The position numbers and the translations under genes were made by a program. From Edaphochlamys debaryana (lineage: Eukaryota; Chlorophyta; Chlorophyceae; Chlamydomonadales): 64,000 bases of DNA. The notes beneath the pieces are model-generated. The model searched no databases and had not been told where the DNA came from. It saw only the letters and a program-made list of their open reading frames with translations. Position 1 is the first letter of the stretch, and each line of letters opens with the position of its first letter. This document shows positions 12,886-22,353 of the stretch, piece after piece. Location of the stretch: positions 558,001 to 622,000 of the forward strand of contig JAEHOE010000010.1 of NCBI GenBank assembly GCA_016858145.1. The letters run 5' to 3'.

Positions 12886-14090
12886 CGGACAGGTACGAGC
12901 GGAAAGCTGCGCCTCAGACGTGGGCAGGCGGTCGGCGGAGGCGGAGGTGGAGGCATACCCAGGTACGCCCGGGGGGCTGGGGTGCGCGCACGCGGCGAGG
13001 GGCCTGCGGCCGGACTGCTGCGCTCCCCGGGGAGGGCTGGGCTGGCCTGGGCTGGGGAGCCCGGGGGCTGCGAGCGTCCGCTTCAAGCGCCTGCGCAGGC
13101 CGTCGGTCCAGGTGCGGCTGAGGCGCTCCACGCACTTGGAGCTCGAGGGGCATCCAACCGAACCCTGAAGGAGAGTCGGCAACCCGGACGCTGAAGCCAT
13201 GCGGCATGCTGAGTTGTTGGCGTTATGCATGTCGGCTGGGGCCGGCGCACTGTCAGGCAGAAAGCGGTTCAAGGCTGTCTAGATAGTCTGCATGGAGGCA
13301 GATCAGGAAGCAGGAGAGCTAGGCTAGGCAGGTTTAGCGTGCAGAGACGTTGAGACGCAGGATGTGCGGCGTGGTCTGTGTAGGACGCTGCCATGGACCT
13401 GGGGCTGTTGGGCGATGGACGGGGGAGCTGGCAAGGGCTCTCGAGGGCTTGTCGGCCGCGGCGGCGGCCTGCTGTGTAAGATGACGCTTCCCTTGGTAGC
13501 AGCCGGCCCTTACACCAGGCCCTAGTCTCTTCGAGCATCGACAGAAAGCAGGGCGGGCTTTGGCAGCCAGCTCGCTCAGTATTCCGTAGCTTGGCCTTGC
13601 TGGTCCCGAGGCGGCGAGTCAGCTGCAGGCCTGTGCGAACCAAGAGGCAGGGTTGACGGGCTGCGGGCCGCAGATACGGTACGGTGCCATGGGGAGGGTC
13701 AAGGGCAGCGGGCCCTGGTCAAGGGGGACAGCCCCCATGTCGCTCACAGGGACCATCCAGTAAGAAGGTGCAGCTAAACGTGGCACTGGGGGTAGGTGTA
13801 GACAGCGGGACGTACTGCCGGGAGGACTGGGGGCCACCGCCAGCCGCCAGCGGTGAGCCATGACGGTGACACGCCACGACGCCAGATCGGACCGCCATCG
13901 GACCACCCGACACCCAGATTGGACCGCCATGACCACCCGAGGACAGAGCTCTCGTTACTTTGCAACATCGCCAACGATACCGACAGCTTGCCAATCCCTC
14001 GCTGGGCGTCCCGGGCAACATCCGGGTCGCATCGCCCACTCGGGGCCACACCAACACAGCCCACCTGCCATGGATGCATCGTTGAAGTCT
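12886..14090. other. 3' UTR of the poly(A) polymerase gene and intergenic DNA
   Basis: No supported coding exon. The first ~590 bases can be the long 3' UTR usual for these algae, ending near the TGTAA at 13475. At 13886-13942 a short imperfect tandem duplication (gaccgccat...gaccacccga) is visible. The remainder shows nothing I recognise. Confidence 0.4.
13475..13479 (+). terminator. Candidate TGTAA polyadenylation signal of the poly(A) polymerase gene
   Basis: TGTAA is the established chlorophyte poly(A) signal. This is the first one I found downstream on the coding strand, about 590 bases after the stop at 12885, a normal 3' UTR length for volvocalean genes. Confidence 0.4.
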
Positions 14091-15330
14091 TAAGGTATTC
14101 TGTCTCTGCAAGAGGTGCTCCGGCAGGTCAGCGTGCCCGCATTGGACATGCTCATCGACGTCGCCCTGGCGCGAGGCCCCTCGCGCGACAGCTTCTGCGC
14201 TCTACGCCTCACTTGCAAAGAGCTGAGAGACCTGGTCGACGGCAGCGTTCGCCAGCTAAAGCGGCTCGATCTCCGCCTATGCGAGGGCACCCGCCCCTCG
14301 CTCACATCTCTGGCACGCTGGCCCCGTGTGAGCAGCGTGTCCCTGCGACTGGTGCTGTCGGACCTGTCACAAGAGACCGCCGATGCATTGCTCAGATGCC
14401 TGTGCCTGTGAGAGGGGTACCCTTCCGCCCGGGCGGGGGGCATGATGTAGGGCTGGCGGGATGGATGGACGGCCACTACAGTAGTGTCCTGGCCGGCAGG
14501 TACCGCCTCCCGCCGCTGCAGCCCACTAAACGGCCCAGCTGGGGGTCCGTGACGGATGCAGCGCGCTAGCAGTTGCGCACCGCAGGCACTGCTGCAGCTG
14601 AAACTGCGCCATGACGATGCCTTGAGGCCCCGCGGGCCCCGTGGCGCCCCAGGACGCCAGACATGCTTAACGTAGGGGCAGCTTGGGCAGCTAAGGTTGG
14701 TTGCTGAGGAACAAGAATCGCGACGGTGCGTGCCGCCGCTGCGGCCTATTCGCGTGGCCTGCCGATATCGCTGTCCGCCACCACGGCCCCAGCTCGAAGC
14801 ACATCAAGGTGCTGCACGCTCTCAACAACTGGAACACAGGTCATTAACGTTGGGTGAGGCCAAAAGGCCTGCAAAAACAGTGATATGCGTCTGAATGTGG
14901 TGTGACCGAGGATCTCTTTAGTAAAAGGCGAAAGAGATATGCTTTGCGTTAACACCACGACGCGAAATGAAGCGTAATGGATGACGCTCCGATCCCGGCC
15001 CCGACCACCGTTCTCGCGACGACCCCGACCAACCGATGGTGGGTCGATCCTTGAGGCTGCCGCCGCGGCCGGCTTACGCCCCCTCCCCTGCACGGCGCAA
15101 CGCATATGCGAGCCACACAGCAGTCTGTACAGCTGTTGATTCCGAGCATGCCCACTGCCGAGTGTGTCCAGGACATCCTGGAGGGGGCCATGGCCGGGAG
15201 GGCGATGCCCCCGCCCTACAGCGTGAAAGCCACAAGTGCGCTCCCCCGAGCTGCAGGCCGGTTCAGTCCTTCACCCCACGCGCACATTCGCAACTGCCAT
15301 GACGAGTCTCCGTCGACTGCCTAGCGTGTA
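14091..15330 (+). pseudogene. Decayed F-box/LRR-like gene fragment (copy A)
   Basis: A reading frame from about 14097 to 14408 encodes SLQEVLRQVSVPALDMLIDV followed by DSFCALRLTCKELRDLVDGS, then leucine-patterned text (LKRLDLRLCEG, SVSLRLVLSDLSQETADALL). This resembles the F-box helix and first leucine-rich repeats of volvocalean F-box/LRR proteins. There is no ATG start; the frame ends at 14409, where a GTGAGA donor could begin an intron. Downstream pieces homologous to 30320-31190 (PPLQPT.RPSW.SV; HIKVLHALNNWNT near 14800) are interrupted by stops and frame changes. I read it as a dead gene copy; a live gene with unrecognised introns is possible. The F-box/LRR assignment is by pattern only. 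Confidence 0.35.
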
Positions 15331-15394
15331 TAGACCTAAACCCTGGACGCCCTGGACCGGCGGCCAGGCTGCCCCCTGCTGCCCCAGGAGCCCC

Positions 15395-15428
15395 AGACCC
15401 GTGCTCTAACCAACTGAGCTACACGAGC
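15395..15428 (-). pseudogene. 5' half of a tRNA gene, broken at the anticodon loop (copy A)
   Basis: On the minus strand this reads as the acceptor 5' strand, D-arm with A-box (TAGCTCAGTTGG) and 5' anticodon stem of the tRNA at 27806-27889. Identity stops after GGGTCT, just before the anticodon triplet of the intact gene. The 3' half is absent and the following bases are unrelated, so no tRNA can be made. Confidence 0.8.
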
Positions 15429-15666
15429 ACCGGATTTGGGTGGCGCAAGAGCGCATTCACTCTCGCCACATCAGAAAGGGCGCCTCGAATCCTGCACGTG
15501 CGGAGCGGCTGCAGTCCGCTGAGCTGAGCGCCTGGCCTGCAGCCGTCCGAAGCCCAGGCAGGCCCGGCAGGCTTCTGCGCCCCTCCCCGCAGTTCGGGAG
15601 CTGCTGTAGCCAGCGCCTGGCGCCCCGCGTCCCCCTCCGCTTCCAAGCCCCAGTGCGCCCCCGAAG

Positions 15667-16352
15667 GATGCGATGGTTACAGCAGGAACCGCCTCCAGAA
15701 GGGGAGGGGTTGAGCGAGAGCGCCACCTACTGGGTGTGCCACCTGCACACCGACACCCACGCAACGTGACTGACTTTCGGTCGTCACACCACGTTGCTAG
15801 GGTCGGGCCCGTAGAGCCCCCCTCAGTACTATTCCACTAATTCCGCTGTGCCTTTAATCATCGTCAATCAAGGCCAGGACGCCTGGGGGCTCCTGCACAG
15901 TCAATCTGCCACCTCAGACTCGCAGGAAAGGGTGGTCCGCCGGTATTGTCTCCCAGCCACTTGGTGGCCTGAGCGCAGCAAAAGAGTGAAGCGCTCCCCA
16001 AAACTCAGCTGACACCAACACACGTCCACGGTTCAGCACCCCGAGGCGATTCCCATTCTCCCTTGTCGCGTATAGATATCGGCGTCCCTTCTCCATGGCT
16101 GTCGTGGCTGCAAGACACACCACATCCCACACTCTCTGGTCAACTCCCTCCGTTGGTCGAGCCAGCCAAAGATTGAACCGGCGAAGTGGCCAGGTCCATG
16201 GCATGCCCTGCTCGCCCCCTAGACACGCGCACATCTCATCAACCAGGCCCTCAGCCAAGTAGCATTTCCAAAAGTGGTGCAATCTGTCCCCTCCGTGCAT
16301 CGCAATCTCACATGGGCACGTGGCCGTTCCTTCATGTGCCCTGGCCTAAAGG
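15667..16352 (-). mobile_element. 5'-truncated non-LTR retrotransposon (LINE) inserted in repeat A
   Basis: Flanked by a 7-bp target duplication CCCGAAG (15660-15666 and 16353-16359). The copy-B homologue near 27580 has the site once, an empty site. On the minus strand an open frame that opens before 16320 and stops at 15914 encodes a CPC...HHFWKC pattern, the Cys/His motif of the C-terminus of non-LTR reverse transcriptases, followed by VWDVVCLAATTAMEKGRRYL. The reverse transcriptase and endonuclease are missing. The element's 3' end (CTGTAACCATCGCATC, antisense at 15667-15682) is shared with a second copy ending at 44858. No poly(A) tail. The family assignment rests on the Cys/His motif, 5' truncation and target duplication. 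Confidence 0.75.
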
Positions 16353-16633
16353 CCCGAAGCCGGGCTGGGCACCCGATGGGGTCGCCCGTTGTGCCCAAGA
16401 GGGCATCGCAGGTGAGCCCTGGGGCAGCGCAGCTCGGAAGGCCAGGGCGCGTCGGAGCTCAGGTGCTCGCGCGGGCCGCCGGCAGGCTCCTTGGTCCCAG
16501 AGGAGCTTGGTCGTGCTCAGTCTGCCCCTCGCCCAGCGACGCCATGCCTGCGCCCGCCGATCAAGGCCCCGGCCCTGGCCTTGCGGGTGACTCACTCCGC
16601 CTGCTGCCCCCCATGCTCGCCTACTGTTTTTTT

Positions 16634-16661
16634 TCGCGAGTTCGCGAGTTCGCGAGTCGCG
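16634..16661. repeat. Short tandem repeat of TTCGCGAG
   Basis: Three consecutive copies of the unit followed by a partial fourth, immediately after a run of eight T. TCGCGA is self-complementary, so the tract can form small hairpins. It marks the edge of repeat copy A. Confidence 0.7.
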
Positions 16662-18370
16662 ACTGCCATGTAGTCTGTCCCGTCCAGCCAGGGGGGGGGT
16701 AGATCCTCCTCAGACATACATCATGCCTCGGCTGTACAGAGCTTGCCGAGAGGATCCCAAATCCGCTTTCAGAAATAAAAACGAAGGTTTTATTGCAAAG
16801 TTATGGGGGCCCAAAGTTCTCGGTCGGTCGTCGGTCGGGGGGGGTGGGGGGACTTCGGGAGGCTGTGTGGCGGGACTTTGTCATCGCGGCGTAGAGCACC
16901 GCCCAGCACCATTCCGCACGCTCTGAGCATGCAGCATGGCAAGAACTTATGCTGGCAAGTCACTGGTACCCTTCCAGCGGTGTTAGGGAGTCGGGACCGG
17001 TGGGACATGTCGGCATGCCGGGCCCCGGGCACACACGCGGCCACCCAAAGGTGTCTCCCAGGTGCTCCCGGAAGCCCGCCTTCCACTCCCGCGCCTCAGA
17101 TCGCACAGTACTAGCAAACTAAAGCCCTGATATCGCCATTCGGTGCCGAGCCGTTGTTCAATTGACGGGTCGGGGTCCGTGGCATGGTTGATGGTACCCG
17201 ACCAACGTGGGCCACCGGGAGTGCTGTGCGCGCCCATGGATAGAGCACACGGTCAGCAGTCCAGCGAAACGCGAAAGGCATGACATGGAGTACGTACAGG
17301 CCTTGTACGACAGTGTCGTACACTGTACGGGTCGGTCGGTCGTCGGTCCCGGGGGGTCGGGGGACTTTGGGGCATGATATCGGGCAACTTTGTCTGTACC
17401 CCCCCCCCTGGTCCAGCCCCCCTTGTTGCGCTGAACCACAGGTCCACGGCCCCAGCCGCTCTCCTTGCACCCGCCTCACCCCTCGCACCGGCCCCACCCC
17501 TTGTTGGAGCAGGACCCAGCTGGGCCTCCCTTCTCTGGCCATTTACCGGCCCTCGGACCTCGAACCCTTCACCAACCATTCGCTCTGCTTGACCACTGCT
17601 AGAGTACGAGGGACCATACTACAATAGCAGGGGCGGGGTGAGGACGGATGACGGCCGCCCTAGCGATCCTTGGAGCTCGGACACGCTGTTCCGTACCCTG
17701 TCAGCCCGGTCTAGGAATGCAGGCCGGAGTGATACCGGTTGTGTGCTTACACGCACATTGCAGCATCCTGCGGTCCCGCTGGGGCAGGTTGCGGCCCCAC
17801 AGCATGCGCCCAGCCCAGCCAGCACCGTTCCATGCTTGCACGTGCGCATGCCAGCGCTCCCCCACTGCATCTGCAGCCCTATCCCCGCTGAACCGCCACT
17901 CAGCCCCACGGGCCACGGCCTGCCCAACAACAGGCGCATCCCAGCGCGGTTGCACCCTCGCTTCTCCGCCTCTCTCCACCCGCGGCCTGCTTCTCCTGTA
18001 CACCCGCCTGCCAGCGCAAAGCAGCCCACGCAGGCGTGCATCGTGTGTACCTAGCCCCTACGAACCTTGCGCCCCACGACGTACGTCGTGCTGACCCCTT
18101 CACATGCAGGGGGAGCTCTCTGTAACCCCCTCAGCCTCCTCGACCAAGCACGTGCTGACCTAACATCCGCATTGCCCACATCACCTACTAGCCCTCCCAC
18201 CTTGCCCACAAGCCCCAATCCAGCAGCACCCGCCTCCATCCCCTTCCCCGCCTCCAGCAACCCCAACGCCACGGGCCGTCAGAGCACCTCCCGTCGTACA
18301 GGCACCCTTGGCACACACGCCGCACCGTGTACAGCACCATGCCGCGCCGTACGCACAACTTGTACGGCAT
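16662..18370. other. Gene-free region: degenerate GGTCGGTCGTCGGTC repeats and 3' UTR of the pfkB gene
   Basis: Two related blocks share GGTCGGTCGTCGGTC followed by a G-run and GGGGGACTT, at about 16822-16855 and 17331-17372, suggesting remnants of an old duplicated element. No coding frame is convincing. The part nearest 18370 is probably the long 3' UTR of the minus-strand pfkB kinase, ending near the TGTAA complement at 17747. Confidence 0.45.
17747..17751 (-). terminator. Candidate TGTAA polyadenylation signal of the pfkB kinase gene
   Basis: Minus-strand TGTAA about 620 bases past the stop at 18371; no nearer one was seen. Confidence 0.35.
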
Positions 18371-21300
18371 CTACCAGAAGTTGTACCACTTCTTGCTGGT
18401 CTCGTACAGCGCATCCACCAGCTCCAGGGTGGGCTGCGACTCCATGGCGCCCGCGCGGGTACACGTGGAGGCACCGGCGGCAGAGGCAAACACCACCGCC
18501 TCCTGGAGGTGGGTGCAAGGCGGAGGGAGTACGGAGGGAGGGGATAAGATGCGATAAGATGTGGTCAGGGGGGAGGGCACGTTGCTGGGAAGTGAGACGT
18601 AAGGATGAAGGGACACACCCGTACTACCGCAGCTGCCGTTGGCCCCCACCGAAGGGAGGCTCGAGGCCTCAGCGCGTCAGCGGGGCATGGCCCCAGGGCC
18701 AGGGCCGGCGCAAACAGCCAAAGCACACGTCCTGCACACCCCCTACACGCAGCGCAATCCCCTTATGACCAAGCCACACGCCCCACCTTGAGCAGCGCGG
18801 GGTTCGCCGCCAACACGTCCACGCCGCCCGCCTGCGTCAGCGGGCAAGGGATGGGTGCGTGCTCGCTCCCGGCTACCCTGCAGCCCCCGCCTGCTCCTTC
18901 CCCATGCATACAATGGCTCAGCAGCGGGGGCGCATGTGCCGGAGGAAGCCCACGAGCACGGTTGCAGGGCGCAATGGTGCACAGGTCTAAAGGTTCTGAG
19001 GTGCACGGGGGTGCAACTGTCCAAGGGTGCACGGGGTTTGCTGCTCACCATGACCATTTTGTAGATGAAGCCCGCAGTGAAGGCGTCGCCCGCGCCCGTG
19101 GTGTCGGTGACGCCCACCTGGAGGGGATAGGGTGGGGTGGGGTGGGTGGTGGCGGTTGAGGAGGCTGAGGGAGGGGGGGCGAGCAGGGGAAGGAGAGAGG
19201 GCCCCGGAGATGGGACAAGGACTACGTCCCCCAAGCGCTCGAATGAGGATGGGGGCGCCGAAGATGAATGGGGGTGCCATGAGCAATCCGTCCCGCTGGT
19301 CGCATTCCACAACGCCCGTGTAACAACCATCACTGCCCGTGTGTTGACAACAACAGCAACTCACGTCGAATGAGCGCACCACGCCGCTGTGCTCGGCCTT
19401 GGTGGGGCCGCGGAAGGCGTAGGCGGCGCCCTCCTGACCCGCAGTGATGAGCACCCCCTTGGCGGAGGGGAAGTGGGCGGCGACCTGGGGTGGGGGTGGG
19501 GGTGGGGGCGGGGTGTGTGACGGGACAGCAGGGGCGGAAAGACGGGTGGAAAGGTGGGGCCCGGCGGCTAGCAAGTAGCAAAGCTGCACCGTGCTCCCCT
19601 GCGCCTTTGTTGGCAGGTCCGAGGGTCCCTCGCCGCTCTCCTACCCCTCGCGCCTCCCCTCTTGCCACCCCTCTTGCCTCCCCGCTTGCCTCCCCTCTTG
19701 CCCCCTCACCGCCCCCCCTCACCGCCCCCGGGTTGATCAGCGCCAGGGACAGCTTCATGCCCAGCAGCGCCTCCAGATCCGCATCTGACAGCTTGATCAG
19801 GTCGGCATGCTGTACATTTGGGGGCATGGGGGGTGGGATGGGGGTAGGGGGTGGGAAAGGGGGCGAGGGGTGGGAGCCTGGCAGGAGACGCCCGCACGCT
19901 CCCTGCAGGCACGCAACTGCATGTGTGGTGCCAGGTGTTGCGCCCTATTGGACCTTTTACTTCCGTGGATGCGGGGGGCAGGGCAAGCAGTATCATATAG
20001 CCTTTCTCCTCCCCCACCCCCACCTCACTCCGGCCCCCACGCACCTGCAGGTACTCCATGATGATTGGCTTGGCCGCCTGCAGGGGGTGGGCGAGTCCGG
20101 GGTGGGGCAGGAGGGCTGGCGAGCCATCCCGCGCTCACGCCCGTGCCCTCTGGCCCTCGAGACCCATTGCCCCTTGGGGTCCACCAGCACCCCCGCCCCC
20201 ACGCGCCCTCCCGCCCCACGCGTGTCGAAAACACACACGCATGCCCTGGCAGCCCCCTCCGCCCCCTCCCTCCCGCACCTCCGTGTCCTCCCAGAACACC
20301 GGCCGCCAGTTGACGTCCACCAGCACCACCGCCCGCCGCTCCCTGGCCGCAGCCACCGCCGCCCGCAGCGCCTCAGCGGTGGCGGGGTAGGACAGGCCCA
20401 GCGTGCCCGTGACAACCACGGTCTGGGGCTGAGGAAGGGAAAGCGGGGGGACGGGTGGAAAGCGGGCGTGTGTGAGCGGCGTCGGGGTATAGGGCAGTGT
20501 GGCGATGAGCGTGAAGGAGAGGCCGAGCGCGCCCAGTAGGCAAGGAGAGAATGGCTCCGGCGATAGGTGGGGTGAGCCGACTGCTGTAGGCAACTCACCA
20601 GGAGCAAAACATATTCCTGAAAACCCCCACCCCGAGAGGGCCTGATGCCTGATCCCCACAGCCCTGCGGCCTAAGCGCGCCCTGCGCGTCCGCGCCAAGC
20701 GCATGACTAACGCCGTACCGCACGCACCTGCATCTCGTCCACCGGGACCATGTCCTTAGTAATGTATGCGTCAGCGTACTCGGGCCCCGTGCCCGGCAGC
20801 CCGAAGCCCGCGAACTCGCGGTCACCCGTGTTGTCCCGCGTCACGAAGACCTCCCGCGTGGGCTTGCCGGGGAGCAGGTGCACGTGGCGCACGTCCACCC
20901 CTCGCCCTGGGGGGAGGCGAGGGCGGGATGATGGGGGTTGGGGATGGGAAAGGCAGGATGGGTACCCGGAATGGTACCTTGTGTGTCGGGGTATGCGCTC
21001 CCTCAGATTACGAAGCCCTCAGGCCCCGTCCATTGCGTCCCATCTCCACACACACACACGCCCCTGCCCCCACCCTTGCACACGTCCACCAGCTGCCTCC
21101 CCAGCGCGTCGTCCCCCAGGGCCGTGGCGAAGGCCACGTCCAGACCCAGGCGGGCGCAGGCGGTGGCCACGTTGGCGGGGGCGCCCCCCGCGTAGGGCGT
21201 CCAGGACTTGACCTTGTGGCGGGGGACGCCCTTCTGGTCGGCGATCAGGTCTGGCAGGGGGGGGGGAGGGGAGGGGTGAAGGGGAGGGGAGGGGTGGGGA

Positions 21301-21762
21301 GCCGGGGGGGAGGGCGGGGGGGGAGGGTGTGTGGCACAGGGGTGGAGAGGGGAAGGTAATCTGGCAGTGCGGTAGGGAGAGCGGTGTGCTATGCGGGGGG
21401 GGGGGGGGCCGGCTGGCTCGCTGAAAGCGGCGCCACCGCTTTCCCCGCACCCCGCCACCCCCGATGCTCCGCAGCCCTCCCCCGCTAAGCCCCTGTGCAC
21501 CTGCCCCGCTCCCGACCCACAGAGCCACAAACGCACCGAAGAGGGCCTCCCCAATGCACAGGACCTTGCCCTTGCCCTTGGCCCCGCCCTGCTGCTGGGA
21601 TGCCGCCGAAGCGTCCGCCCGCACGGTCACCCGCGCGCGGCCGGGCGCCGCTCGCACGGCCGGGCACCGCAGAGCACCAGCGGCGCAGCGCGAGCCCCTT
21701 AGCTGCTGGTGCTGCTGCAGCGCGGCGCCGCGAGGCTGCGATGCGAGCCCATGGTTCGCCAT
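18371..21762 (-). CDS. pfkB-family sugar kinase (fructokinase-like), probably plastid-targeted
   Basis: Phosphorylates a sugar, most likely fructose, using ATP. Ten exons join in frame to 405 aa: 21537-21762, 21074-21250, 20728-20906, 20279-20428, 20045-20077, 19723-19809, 19365-19484, 19049-19117, 18787-18831, 18371-18502. The first in-frame ATG (21762) opens a ~55-residue leader rich in Ala, Arg and Gln with almost no acidic residues (MANHGLASQPRGAALQ...), typical of a chloroplast transit peptide. The ribokinase fold then starts with KVLCIGEALFDLIAD. PfkB signature 1 is present (YAGGAPANVATACARLG, residues 95-111), as is signature 2 with the catalytic base (DTTGAGDAFTAGF, Asp335). VDVNWRPVFW and VLITAGQEGA also match fructokinases. 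Mature length (~345 aa) suits the family. A fructokinase-like regulatory protein without activity cannot be excluded, but the GAGD motif is intact. It is divergent from the RNase HII gene. Confidence 0.9.
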
Positions 21763-22353
21763 CCGACGTGGTTCCGTGCCGAGCTGCGCTCTCTGCTGCA
21801 AACTTGTATTGCAAGTGGCGATCTAGGCTTGTGCGCGCAGAGCTGATGCGGAATGTGCGCGTGACGAAAGAGGGTCGCGGCCCTCGGAAGGTGGCGGGCG
21901 CGCGTGTCTGCTTTGGGAGAACAGCTAGCTAGTGCTGAGCTATGCAGATGCAGGCGAGAGAGGGAATGCGGGAGCGCGGGGATCCCGTTCGCAGCTGGCC
22001 GGCATGAAGTCCGCGGGTTTCAAGCTACCCATCTGTCGCGAGCCTGTCGCCCGCGTTCTGCAGCTCCTGTGCCCGCAATAATCCCAGCTTCGACACAGCT
22101 CGCGAGCCAATAGCTACTATACAGGCCGTGCTCCCGCACAGTACCGGGCTGCGCTTGGCAGACCGCGAGCCCGCATCCCACTTCAACCATTCTTTCCAGG
22201 CGCTGCAGCAATCACCACGCCAAGCCTCACGACGGCCTACGTGTCACCCGCTAGTTGCTGATAGCAACGGCGCAGGCCCTGGCGTCTCGCGGGCTGCTGC
22301 CGGCGCCTTTGCGCCCCGCCCCACCCCGCCCCTCCCCCCTGCCCCGGGCCGCC
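21763..22353. promoter_or_regulatory. Divergent promoter region between the pfkB kinase (-) and RNase HII (+)
   Basis: 591 bases separate the two start codons, with no coding signal. The 5' UTRs of both genes and probably a shared bidirectional promoter are here. No TATA-like site stands out. Confidence 0.4.

Larger units (their letters stand above)
14441..16620. repeat. Dispersed repeat copy A (shared with copies B and C)
   Basis: Long stretches match elsewhere in the window at high identity. 14441-15330 matches 30317-31190 (+). 15390-15659 plus 16353-16620 match 31205-31830 (+) and, inverted, 27334-27814. Relative to B it carries one precise ~686-bp insertion, the LINE listed separately. 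No terminal repeats of its own were seen, so a segmental duplication of a tRNA flank joined to a gene fragment is more likely than a transposon. Confidence 0.8.
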
